Of a DNA stretch of 10,014 nt, positions 1 to 7,600 are shown piece by piece. Under the pieces are notes generated by a model, which did no database searches, was not told the origin of the DNA, and saw nothing but the letters and a program-made list of their open reading frames with translations. Location of the stretch: contig JAOXYC010256897.1 of NCBI GenBank assembly GCA_028565715.1, forward strand, positions 1 through 10,014. Direction: 5' to 3'. The translations under genes were made by a program, and so were the position numbers. Position 1 is the stretch's first letter. Each line of letters begins with the position of its first letter. Source of the stretch: Phoronis pallida. Taxonomy: Eukaryota > Phoronida > Phoronidae.

Positions 1-379
1 TTTACAAAAACGCCGCGAAAAATTCCCCTCAGTGAAAGGCCCCTGGCCCCAGTCCCCAATAATGAGTGAGGGCCCTGCTTGCTAACAAAAAAGTTGATTG
101 TTGGTTATTTCTGTTTCTGTTTCCTAATATACTGTCGTCTGAACATTTGAATGTACCCAAAAATGAATGGTTGAATACTTAGAATTCTAATTGCAAATAT
201 AAAAAAGAACCCAACATTTTTACAGGACATAATAAAACATGACTGTTCCTCGATAAACTTTTAAGTTTATAGAGGATGCATTAAAATGATTATATTTGCA
301 GTTTCATTGTGGTTGTGATTTTTAATATCTTTAATATTTATATTTCAATTTCCTATTACTTTATTTAAATTCTTTACAG
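1..379 (+). other. 3' part of an MFSD8 intron
   Basis: This stretch precedes the first visible exon and ends in a clear pyrimidine-rich acceptor (tctttacag, 371-379). The residues expected just upstream in the family (TM1 with its IWPYL-type end) are not encoded here in any frame, so the stretch is intron. The first 90 bases are more GC-rich than the rest. A small perfect stem (8-bp arms 253-260 and 263-270, 2-nt loop) is the only structure noticed. Confidence 0.75.
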
Positions 380-629
380 TTAGACAACAAATCTACAGCA
401 GACTTCCTTGGCTGGGTGGTTGCATCCTACAGTATTGGTCAGCTGATTTCTTCTCCGTTATTTGGCTGGTGGTCAAACTTCACCAGTAGTAGCCGAGTAC
501 CCATCGCGGTGTCACTAGTCATCAGCGTGCTGGCGAATCTGTTATATGCATATTTACAAGATTTTACCAGTCCAACATCTAGAGAATGGTTGATGGTGGC
601 TGCCAGAAGTCTGATTGGATTTGGAGCAG
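380..629 (+). CDS. MFSD8: MFSD8 exon: TM2, TM3 and start of TM4
   Basis: The acceptor is tctttacag at 371-379 and the donor is gtttgt at 630. The exon starts in phase 0 (L-D-N-K) and ends after the first base of a glycine codon (phase 1). It encodes residues 1-83 of the partial product: TM2 with [16 protein letters not shown], the TM2-TM3 loop that replaces the classical MFS motif A, TM3, and the start of TM4 ([11 protein letters not shown]). The NFT sequon at residues 33-35 is in a loop predicted to be cytoplasmic, so it is probably not glycosylated. This is an internal exon: its acceptor is clear and the sequence before it is non-coding. Confidence 0.93.
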
Positions 630-3600
630 GTTTGTATGATGCTTGGTCAATACAGTGCAAAAGATGAAATAGTTTTGATGAATCAATATTGGGGTAATTT
701 TCATAGAAGCAAAGAAAAAATATATGTTTTTGTTTTAATTAACAAAACTTTGTGTCATAAAGTTGGTAATGTCATATAGGTCCATACGCAGTTATTTTAA
801 TAATATTAAAAATATCTTATTTAAAAAAAAATTTGCAAAAATAAAAAAAAAGTCTGATTTTTTTTATAAAAATCGGCATCTGTAAAACTTTTTTTTTATC
901 AATATCTCACCAGGTTTTGTTAAGTGCTATTATTTACACATTTGCCAATGTCATGGAAATTTATGGCCATGAGTCATAACCAATCATTTGTAATGCAAAT
1001 CAGGATAGCATTTTTTACCGAGAAATAATTTTTTGTTGTCTATTGAATATATTATAAATTAAATGTTCACCTACTACTAGCAGACGGTAAATATTCAGGA
1101 TGTCTTCTGGCATTTCGAGAAAATAACAAAGCAGCCTTTTTGATGAGTCAGTAATTAATATTGTAACGCATTTTAAGAATTTGATTTGCATGGGAGATAA
1201 ATTATCCAGCATCTCAAATTTTTGAATATTTTTGTGTTTTATGCAATACAACGGTGGCCAGATTTTTCTCCATATTGTTCAAGGGAGATAACTGATTTAT
1301 AGCATCACAAAATCTTGGATATTTTCTTGATATTTTTTTATGTTTTAGGTAATACTGCGGTTGTGAGATCGTACGTCTCTGGTGCTACAACACTTAAAGA
1401 AAGAACAGCAACTATGGCAAACATCAGCGCATTCCAGGCTATAGGATTTATTATTGGACCAGGTATCAAAAAAAAATTAATAATTTCTTTTGTCCAATGC
1501 ATTGAAAAATAATCTTCGGATTAATATGGTATTTCTCTAAAGGAAAATTGATATTTTTATATGATATGAATGAATTAAAAAAATATCTCAATAAAATATT
1601 TTATGAGATCATCTTTGTAAGCAGACCTTTTTTGAAGGTTTTTTGTACCAGTTATAAAGTAACAAGGTATACTTGTTTAAGGCATGGTCATATTAATTGT
1701 TTTGTAACATAAAAAGATAGAGTCATTTTTCTTTGTAAAATGCATTGCACTTTCACAATGCAAAATGGCTGCGCTTTCACATCTATTGCAAGTGTATTCC
1801 ACAAAACAGTTTCCTGTTACATGATTCTGATGATTGCATTTCTTTTATTTCAGCCATTCAAGCTGCTCTTGCTCCCCTGGGCTACCCTGGCCCAGTCAAC
1901 TTGGTGGAGATTAGAATGAACATTTACACCGCCCCTGCATGGTTAAGTGCTGTACTATCTGTGGTTAACATTGTGATGGTACTCTGGGTGTTTACTGAGC
2001 ATCGTGTTATGGATGATGATAACTTCCCTTCTTCAATACAGACTAGCTCACCAGGTACTATGTCTCAAAAACACACGTAAGGCTTTCAGGCCAATTTGTT
2101 TGCTGTGAAAAGTTGACTGTCACACATGAATCATAGTCTCCAACCATGCCTCGGTAGTGATATAAATAGAAATAACATACGTTTGTGGTTAAAAAGACTC
2201 CTACCGATCTTAGCATATTCACATTTCAAAAAAATTAAGACACCAATGACCACAATGCATGCTATGTGATGTAACTTTGAACTTATATTTTCAGATCTCC
2301 TTGAGAACATTCCTGACTATAAACCAGACTTTGTGGCATGTGCATTCTCATTAATACTCTTCTTTGAAACTATGTTCACGTTTGGTACATTTGAAACGTA
2401 AGTGTTTGGTTCATTGTCAAATTCAATGACTGTTGCCTTGACCATCTGGCAACACTACATGCCTAATGGTGCATAGGGCTGGATGCTATCCAGGTTTCTG
2501 TAGTGTGAGCCGATGAGAGTTGACAACTTAAGTCTATTGCAGGTTACTTCCCGTCCGTAGTCAGTATTCCTTCCCAGTTGAGTCGATTGTAAAGTGCCTT
2601 GCTCAAAGACACAATGGACTACCTTGGCGGAATTCTAACCCACAACCTTTTGATTACGAGTCCAAAGCTCTACCAACTGAGCTAATCCACCTGGCTTGGC
2701 AACACTGATAACTTCCCCCTAAATATGTTGCAAAGAAGTTGTTGTTATAAAAGAGGTAACCAAGATAGCGGGACTCTTAATTAGTTGATATTACATCAAG
2801 TTGCATGTGCAGTGAAGAGTAATAACTACATGGGTGCATGTCCTCATGGCATCCATCCCTGTCCATACTTAACAGTTCAACAGCTTCACAGCTAAGAACA
2901 ACTTCTTCTGTTGATAGAATGTGCCTTTGCAAATTAAGTTTTGTTTTCTGGTTAGATCACTCACATTTTTATGCGTCCACCATCGGTCCGTCTGTTCACA
3001 TTGCTTGTCTGCACTTTTTCTTGAAAATCGCTCCCTAGTGGCAGATTTAGTTCGGAAAACAACAATTGCTTGTCCGCACTTTTTCTTGAAACCCCCTGGA
3101 CGGATTTTGACGAAACTTGGCATACATGTTCCTTATGTCAATGGGCCAGCACCATTTACTTTTCGGGTCGTCACGTCTACCCTAACTCCCCCTGGTGGCA
3201 GAATTAGTTTGGAAATCGACAATTGCTTGTCCAAACTTTTTCTTGAAAACCGCTTGACGGATTTTGATGAAACTTGGAATACTTGTTCCTCCTAATGTCA
3301 ATGGGTCGGCACCAGTTGCTTTTCAGGTCGTCACGTCTACTCTAACTCCGCCTGGTGGAATTAGTTCAGAAATCGATAATTGCTTGTCCGCGCTTTTTCT
3401 TGAAAAATGCTTGATGGATTTTGACAAAACTTGGCATACTTGTTCCTTATGCCAATGAGCTGGCACCAGTAACTTTTTGGGTCGTCTCATGTACCCCAAC
3501 TACCCCTGGTGGCAAAATTAGTTTGTAAATCGACAAAAGCTTGTTTTGACCATATTAATACATTCTTGACTAATAATATATTGAAAGTTTGTATACAGGA

Positions 3601-4320
3601 TTTCAAATTCAATTATATTACTACTACTGCTGTCCTCCTAGTATAGCCAATTTCTACTTCAGAACTAAACGTTGTTTGGTAGACATTGCCTTGCCGTGGA
3701 CGCATTTGTTTTGCGTGGCTATTTTTTTAATTTCTGTTCTAAATACTTTACAGAATCACAACCCCTCTAACTGAAGATATGTATAACTGGCTGCAGGAAC
3801 AGGCTGCCCTCTATTGTGGGATTATGTTAGCGGGTACTGGCGTCATTTCCATAATGGTATTTATTGCCATCAAGGCTTTGTCGAGACGGTGAGTTTATGA
3901 TCTGGTGGTTTTTAAAGCATCTGATGAGAACACTTCAATTGTGATTTTAAAACACTTGCTTTTATTTTTGGGTGTTTTCTTGCTTCTCCGTAATAAATCC
4001 TTTTTCAGTTTGCAAGTTTGTTTTTGATATGATTTCACTTCTAAATTTAACTTCTACTATCATCTTTCTTCATCTTTTGCATGTCGAGTTATATAACAAT
4101 TATTAGTTGCTTTGTTTTTTGGTTGATAATTTACCACTACTTGAAGATTCTTTAGATATTGATTACATCCACAAGTCTTTAGCATACTACTGTGGTTTGG
4201 GTTTTTGTCTGAAATTAAAACAAGTTTAACCATCGCTGAGATATTGGTTTGGTGGGGGCTTTACTATCTCTGGTTTAACGCATAGAAAGAAATTGTAGTT
4301 TTTGCGTTTAAGAAATACAC

Positions 4321-4353
<33 letters not shown>

Positions 4354-6341
4354 ACATTTGTTTTCCTGTGTTATGTTATAATTGTTTATTGCATGCATTT
4401 TGTTTCTAGTGTTAATGAGCGTTATCTAATCATTGCTGGCTTTCTGGTCACTAGCTGTGGCTTTTTTACTTGGCTTCCTTGGGGTAACAACCATCTTTCT
4501 TTCCAGATAACAGGTAAGTTTATTTACCTTCTTCTCTCATTTCCTTTTGTGAACGCTATTGAAGGGAGACATAGCCGGCTGTAAACAACAACAAAAGCCA
4601 AAAACACCTTCAAACGTCAGAAACAACTTTTCAATATGCAATAAATTAACTTGCTTTTTATTAATGATGAACATTTGATGAGCTCATGGAATTCCCAACA
4701 GAATGGTGAATCATGAAACAATAAAAATCTTGGCATCAACCCATTCTGATAATAAGCTTTTTAACTAGACAGGTTTGGACAATGTGAAGTTTTCAGTGTT
4801 GACAGTCAGACATGTTCTGAGTCTTTCAAGATTATAAAAAGTAACTTCAGGCCTTGGTAACAACAAGCACACAGACCACAAAACCGGGCACACGGGTCTC
4901 AAACCGGGCCAACGGACCTAAAAACTAGGCACATGGACCCAAATACCGTGTAAACACACCAAAAATACCGGGCCCACGGACACTACATTACTCTGTCCGT
5001 GTGCCTGGTTTTTGGGTGTGTGCACCCGGTATTTGTGTCCGTGTGCCTAGTTTATAGGTCCGTGCTTGGTTTGGTGGTCCGTGTGCTTGTTGTTACCAAG
5101 TTTTTATATGGCTGATGATATCATAGGTAAGTTGAGCCATTCGTTGAACAAATGACCAGTGGTTCAACTTTCCTTTCCCCGGTGGAAGGCAACTCCGGGA
5201 CTTAAACATCCACACATTTTAGTATGGAAAAGAAAGTTTCAATGGTAGTTCTCTTCAAACAAAATAAATTCAAATATCTGGTTGAACATTTGTTTTAGGC
5301 AACCGTTAGGATTTTATTATGAGAAAGTAAAATTTATAAAAATGTTCTATAAATAGAAATATAATTCAAGTATTGTATTCCAATGTTCCATTCTTATATA
5401 TAATTCACATCAAGATTTATGCTTTATAATGTACATTTCAACAATACATCATTTTCACAGCACTGGACCCAGCAAAGACACTCGGGACCAACACCACAGC
5501 CTATCCGCTTCCTATAAGTAACACCACAATAGAACCAGTTGGATGTCCCGTCGCATATGAGTGGTGCAAAGACACGCCTCAGTTATATATGGAGCAAATG
5601 TTTGCTGGGTGTTTCCTGGTGGCTATTGGGTATCCTACATGCAACGTGCTACTGTTTGCACTTTATTCTAAGATACTCGGACCCAAACCACAGGTGAGTA
5701 ACTAGTAAATACTCTAAGACTTACATTAAATGAATGAAAAATAGTAAATGGCTGGTTTTGGAGGTGTGGTGGTTAGAGCACTAGACACACCACCCTGGAT
5801 TCCGGAATCAACGTGAAGACTGGGAATATTCTGGCTTGCCGCTTTGGGAACTGTGAATTCCTCGTGCCTCAGATGACTACATTAAATGGCAGTCCACTTG
5901 TGTGATAATATTCCACTAGAGAATCCGGCACAGTATTGACACAGAAGCAGAAACTGTATAGAATAGACTTCATTTGTGCATAATTTTTATTTAAAAATGT
6001 GACCTCATTTGTGTGTAGCATGACTTCCATCTTAGAGAGGTTGTACGTCCTAACAAAGAGGAAACATAAATGCTTTGCATCTCTTACAAGTCACAGTTCA
6101 GTGTATTCTGATGACACGTTTTCTTTTCTAGGGTACCATGATGGGCTGGATGTCTGCCTCGGGAAGTGCAGCTCGTGTTCTGGGGCCCATAGCGATCAGT
6201 CAACTGTATGCGCAGTGGGGTCCTCGAGTATCATTCTCCATCATTGCCGGACTCAATGTACTCTCGGCCATAACACTCATAATCATGTTCAAGAGACTGG
6301 TACCGTTCAGTTTGAAGAAGAAACCAGTAGAAAAAGCATAA
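380..6341 (+). CDS. MFSD8: MFSD8/CLN7 ortholog, lysosomal MFS membrane protein (8 exons, 5' partial)
   Basis: Join 380-629, 1349-1462, 1854-2054, 2295-2397, 3754-3888, 4410-4513, 5461-5693, 6132-6341: 449 codons plus TAA. All seven introns are GT-AG and the phases (1,1,1,2,2,1,0) agree. The translation is collinear with vertebrate MFSD8 (about 518 aa) from just before TM2 to the C-terminus, with matching blocks such as [49 protein letters not shown] and MGW-ASGS-AR-LGP. About 70 N-terminal residues (TM1 and the sorting signal in human) are upstream. Approximate TM segments in partial numbering: TM2 11-31, TM3 42-59, TM4 70-92, TM5 105-128, TM6 149-168, TM7 201-223, TM8 241-262, TM9 273-294, TM10 349-370, TM11 385-403, TM12 412-433. 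In vertebrates the protein sits in the late endosome/lysosome membrane and has been described as an organellar chloride channel; the same role here is inferred. No break or stop is seen in the joined frame. Confidence 0.95.
630..1348 (+). other. MFSD8 intron (719 bp), AT-rich
   Basis: GT-AG intron between the TM4-start exon and the TM4/TM5 exon. It is AT-rich with poly-A and poly-T runs around 806-900. No second gene is supported: the 78-codon minus-strand open frame at 1015-1251 has no recognisable features. No clear mobile element was seen. Confidence 0.85.
1349..1462 (+). CDS. MFSD8: MFSD8 exon: TM4 end and TM5
   Basis: The acceptor is tgttttag at 1341-1348 and the donor is gtatca at 1463. 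The split codon G|GT restores the glycine of the conserved GAGN turn. The exon encodes [19 protein letters not shown], then [16 protein letters not shown], closely matching the vertebrate TM4-TM5 region. The arginine in VVRSY is conserved in the family. The phase is 1 at both ends, so the exon is symmetric. Confidence 0.93.
1463..1853 (+). other. MFSD8 intron (391 bp)
   Basis: GT-AG intron, AT-rich, with no distinct element. The only pattern noticed is a short imperfect duplication of a gcactttcacaatg-like segment around 1746-1782. Confidence 0.85.
1854..2054 (+). CDS. MFSD8: MFSD8 exon: TM5-TM6 loop and TM6
   Basis: The acceptor is tttatttcag at 1844-1853 and the donor is gtacta at 2055. 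It encodes an end to TM5 that includes a Gly/Pro-rich loop (LGYPGPVN), the conserved I-x-M-N-I-Y-T-A-P entry to TM6, a hydrophobic TM6 (about residues 149-168), and TEHRV at the start of the large cytoplasmic loop joining the two six-helix halves. The loop continues with an acidic and Ser-rich stretch ([12 protein letters not shown]). Phase is 1 at both ends. Confidence 0.93.
2295..2397 (+). CDS. MFSD8: MFSD8 exon: end of central loop and TM7
   Basis: The acceptor is atattttcag at 2285-2294 and the donor is the strong consensus gtaagt at 2398. It encodes the last part of the central cytoplasmic loop ([12 protein letters not shown]) and TM7 ([23 protein letters not shown]). The FET motif immediately before the intron matches the vertebrate ALFET-I-TPLT segment, which continues in the next exon. 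The exon starts in phase 1 and ends in phase 2. At 103 nt it yields no open frame long enough to stand out alone; homology and splice sites define it. Confidence 0.9.
2447..2456. repeat. SINE target-site duplication, left copy
   Basis: TGGCAACACT here is repeated exactly at 2697-2706 on the other side of the tRNA-derived SINE. The two copies sit directly at the element's 3' and 5' ends and share no longer homology, as expected for a target-site duplication. Confidence 0.7.
2457..2696 (-). mobile_element. tRNA-derived SINE with 10-bp target-site duplication
   Basis: Read on the minus strand, the head at about 2688-2629 resembles a tRNA. It has a good pol III A box (TAGCTCAGTTGG, complement of 2673-2684), an anticodon-loop-like CTCGTAA that would give anticodon CGT (threonine), and a decayed B box (GGTTAGAATTCC, complement of 2629-2640). 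After the tRNA part comes GTCTTTGAGCAAGGCACTTT (complement of 2591-2610), resembling a central segment shared by SINEs in several marine invertebrates; the family was not determined. The direct repeat TGGCAACACT lies at 2447-2456 and 2697-2706 and brackets a 240-bp element. No poly(A) tail is seen. The element is antisense to MFSD8. Confidence 0.8.
2697..2706. repeat. SINE target-site duplication, right copy
   Basis: TGGCAACACT, the exact copy of 2447-2456, lies next to the tRNA-like head of the SINE. Confidence 0.7.
3000..3535. repeat. Tandem array with 157-bp unit, three full copies plus one internally deleted copy
   Basis: The anchor attgcttgtc(c/t) starts at 3000, 3065, 3222 and 3379, and a decayed version at 3536. 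The last four spacings' starts are exactly 157 bp apart. Each full unit contains, in order, ctttttcttgaaa, ggattttga, aacttgg, gtcgtc and a cctggtgg block. The first copy (3000-3064) is only 65 bp because its middle is missing. Unit 2 has a small insertion and a compensating deletion, so it keeps the same length. The open frames crossing the array shift frame from copy to copy because 157 is not a multiple of three; they are not genes. Confidence 0.85.
3754..3888 (+). CDS. MFSD8: MFSD8 exon: TM7-TM8 loop and TM8
   Basis: The acceptor is atactttacag at 3743-3753 and the donor is gtgagt at 3889. The split threonine AC|A is followed by [20 protein letters not shown], a near-verbatim match to the vertebrate TM7-TM8 loop, then TM8 ([20 protein letters not shown]) and a short basic turn (LSRR). 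The preceding 1.36-kb intron carries the SINE and the 157-bp tandem array. Phase is 2 at both ends. Confidence 0.93.
3889..4409 (+). other. MFSD8 intron (521 bp)
   Basis: GT-AG intron, gtgagt to tttctag. It is T-rich, with a TTA microsatellite near its 3' end. Nothing else was recognised. Confidence 0.85.
4322..4351. repeat. (TTA)10 microsatellite
   Basis: There are ten perfect TTA units, 58 bp upstream of the TM9 exon acceptor. Such a repeat is likely to vary in length between individuals. Confidence 0.95.
4410..4513 (+). CDS. MFSD8: MFSD8 exon: TM9
   Basis: The acceptor is ttgtttctag at 4400-4409 and the donor is the consensus gtaagt at 4514. The split codon CG|T gives arginine, followed by [19 protein letters not shown] and TWLPWGNN. 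The ER motif before TM9 and the LPWGN motif at its lumenal end are conserved in MFSD8. The exon ends in the first part of the large lumenal loop between TM9 and TM10. Confidence 0.92.
4514..5460 (+). other. MFSD8 intron (947 bp) hosting a fold-back element
   Basis: GT-AG intron, gtaagt to ttcacag. It contains the 248-bp inverted repeat at 4853-5100. Flanking parts (4514-4852 and 5101-5460) hold only small stems, for example gttgaac/gttcaac at 5143-5149 and 5162-5168. Confidence 0.85.
4853..5100. repeat. Fold-back element: large inverted repeat made of ~21-bp subrepeats
   Basis: The outer ends CTTGGTAACAACAAGCACAC (4853-4872) and the complementary end finishing at 5100 match over 27 bases with one or two differences. 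The arms meet around an 11-nt loop (4983-4993), with cacggaca at 4975-4982 facing tgtccgtg at 4994-5001. Each arm is a chain of degenerate units of about 21 bp of the type aaaccgggcacacggacc. The left arm is 130 bp and the right 107 bp; aligning them shows the left has about one extra unit. The GC-rich composition contrasts with the surrounding intron. No target-site duplication or coding capacity is visible, so it is called a fold-back/MITE-like repeat without a family. Confidence 0.85.
5461..5693 (+). CDS. MFSD8: MFSD8 exon: glycosylated lumenal loop and TM10
   Basis: The acceptor is attttcacag at 5451-5460 and the donor is gtgagt at 5694. The first part encodes the TM9-TM10 lumenal loop, with two N-T-T sequons at residues 313 and 323 of the partial product. 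Human MFSD8 also carries glycosylated sequons in this loop. A C-x6-C pair (C331, C338) in the GC..WC context is also conserved and could form a lumenal disulfide, which is inference. TM10 follows (about 349-370), ending in [10 protein letters not shown]. The exon ends exactly on a codon boundary (phase 0). Confidence 0.94.
5694..6131 (+). other. MFSD8 intron (438 bp)
   Basis: GT-AG intron, gtgagt to tttctag. A GC-richer segment at about 5758-5905 may be a degraded SINE; the remainder is ordinary. Confidence 0.85.
5758..5905 (+). mobile_element. Possible degraded tRNA-related SINE
   Basis: TGGTGGTTAGAGCACT at 5767-5782 resembles a pol III A box in a tRNA D-arm context, and ggattccggaatc at 5797-5809 could be a decayed B box. 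The segment is GC-richer than the flanking intron. No target-site duplication was found and no tRNA fold can be closed, so this is only a suggestion. Confidence 0.3.
6132..6341 (+). CDS. MFSD8: MFSD8 terminal coding exon: TM11, TM12 and C-terminus
   Basis: The acceptor is cttttctag at 6123-6131. The exon opens in phase 0 with [19 protein letters not shown], matching the TM11 block of vertebrate MFSD8, continues with QLYAQWGPR, then TM12, and ends in a lysine-rich cytoplasmic tail ([10 protein letters not shown]) before TAA at 6339-6341. The ATG at 6138 is internal and not a start. The longer open frame at 5999-6433 in another frame only overlaps this exon and has no homology. Confidence 0.95.
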   Translation, partial: GTMMGWMSASGSAARVLGPIAISQLYAQWGPRVSFSIIAGLNVLSAITLIIMFKRLVPFSLKKKPVEKA

Positions 6342-7170
6342 TGGGTTCGGACTCGATGACATTTCGACGCACAAAATTTTATAAAATACACAATATTAAT
6401 TCATTTATAAAGAGAATCAAAGATTGGTTATAAAAATTGAAGAAGGGTCTTTTAAACTGAACTTCTTGTAATTGGTGCTATTTTCTGAGTAAAAGGAACT
6501 GCATTGAATAACTGCCCGGTGATTTGTTAGTTTTCAATCAATTTAACTTCACAAAATTGTGTTATAGCTGTGATATGATTTTGACTAAATTATGGTATGT
6601 TTTTTTATAAAAAAGAGTTGTGACAATGCTGTTTCTGAGATTAATTGTTAATGCTGTGATAATTAATGTATATTATTTTGATATGATTAGATTGTTCCAT
6701 TGTGTCATTAAGCTTGTGCCAAATAGAGAGACCTGTTTCTACAGAGGATAACTTACCACTAAATGTGTTCATATGGCTCAAGCAAATGACCCAAGTTATT
6801 CAAAAAAGGTGTAATTTTCAACAAATTTAAGAAATTGAACTCCAAATGTTCCATCCCTGTTCTGACTTGGAATATAAGTTTGTAAATAATGCTTTATGAT
6901 GGTTTTGTATGTGAAATAATGAAGTCACTTGTAATTACAAAAGAGATTGTGCAATAGATGTATAGGGCAAATTTAAAGTAAAAGTTGAAATAACAGTTAC
7001 TATTTGTCATGCTATCATAAGCAGAACAATGCCTTTCATGTAAAACTTGATTAGGACCGGTCCTGAGCTAGACACATACACTGCAAGTCCTTTGTATAAC
7101 ACGCCGGTGATGTGAATAGTCTAAATAAACACAACCGTGATTACCCTAATAAATCGCTAGTGTAAATTCT
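6342..7170 (+). other. MFSD8 3' UTR (approximate end)
   Basis: This non-coding, AT-rich stretch follows the TAA of MFSD8. I saw no AATAAA before 7124, so the UTR likely runs about 0.8 kb to cleavage shortly after 7129 or 7153. It includes a perfect 12-bp palindrome (aggaccggtcct, 7053-7064). The exact end is an estimate. Confidence 0.6.
7124..7153 (+). terminator. Two candidate poly(A) signals of MFSD8
   Basis: AATAAA occurs at 7124-7129 and again at 7148-7153. These are the first canonical signals I found after the stop codon, about 783 nt downstream of it. T- and GT-containing sequence follows within about 50 nt. Either or both could be used. Confidence 0.55.
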
Positions 7171-7330
7171 CTATTGGTATCTAGCTAAATAGAAACAATT
7201 TTGTATCTGTTAAGTGTTAAAACATCTTAAAATTATCTATCTTTCAGTGTCACCAATGTCACTGATGTACTACACAGAGAGTGGCCAATTATCCATCAAT
7301 TAAGTTTGTCCGATAAGATCAGACTAGGCA

Positions 7331-7378
7331 TTTGGGACGACCGCCCCAAAGTCACTTGCTCGGACCGAAAGTGACTTT
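7331..7378. repeat. Two adjacent short stem-loops
   Basis: The sequence tttggg (7331-7336) faces ccccaaa (7344-7350). Overlapping its end, aaagtcactt (7348-7357) faces aagtgacttt (7369-7378) with an 11-nt loop. The second is a perfect 10-bp stem. The function is unknown; it lies beyond the predicted 3' end of MFSD8. Confidence 0.6.
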
Positions 7379-7435
7379 GCGAATCGCCTTGTGGACTTGC
7401 TAATGATGTGTTGCTTGTTAAAGAAGTATAATGCT

Positions 7436-7507
7436 ATTTTAAAAGGGGCCTGAAGCCCACATCACCAGTTTTAACTGGTGATGTTGGCTTCAGGCCCCTT
7501 TTAAAAT
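7436..7507. repeat. Near-perfect palindrome: 35-bp stem, 2-nt loop
   Basis: Arms 7436-7470 and 7473-7507 pair around a TT loop (7471-7472) with a single mismatch (C7458 against T7485). The stem core is GC-rich (ggggcctgaagcc). The 2-nt loop is too small for a standard microRNA precursor. It is best seen as a fold-back/MITE-type palindrome. No target-site duplication is evident. Confidence 0.9.
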
Positions 7508-7600
7508 TTGTTTTTTAGTTGTACACAATAACAACATATTCAATTATTAAAGTGTTTTAAAAGTCAATTTTCTGTTTTGTAACTTAGATTTTCCAAAACA

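Larger units (their letters stand above)
2398..3753 (+). other. MFSD8 intron (1356 bp), repeat-rich
   Basis: This is the largest intron in the window, starting with gtaagt and ending in tttacag. More than half is repeat: a minus-strand SINE at 2457-2696 with target-site duplications, and a 157-bp tandem array at 3000-3535. The stretch 2707-2999 between them and the stretch 3560-3753 show nothing recognisable. Confidence 0.85.

Noticed and set aside
416-667. A separate gene starting at 416
   Set aside because: The frame is the internal part of an MFSD8 exon (380-629). The supposed start is a valine codon inside the conserved [10 protein letters not shown] block.
1745-2080. An intact 111-codon gene starting at ATG 1745
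   Set aside because: The first 36 codons are intron upstream of a clear acceptor at 1853, and the end runs past the donor at 2055. Only the middle is coding, as an MFSD8 exon.
2629-2690. A functional tRNA gene on the minus strand
   Set aside because: The B box is degenerate, the acceptor stem does not close, and the tRNA-like part is continuous with a SINE body inside a target-site duplication.
2838-3458. Overlapping open frames in the large intron (2838-3038, 2921-3295, 3264-3458 on +, 2869-3123 on -)
   Set aside because: They cross or overlap the 157-bp tandem array. The period is not a multiple of three, so the same repeat is read in different frames, and there is no domain. They are repeat-derived chance frames.
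3000-3535. CRISPR array
   Set aside because: The units are 157 bp of continuous diverged repeat without unique spacers, and they lie in an animal intron.
5999-6433. 144-codon open frame in a different frame over the last MFSD8 exon
   Set aside because: The MFSD8 frame over 6132-6341 matches the family closely, whereas this frame has no homology and runs through intron, exon and UTR.
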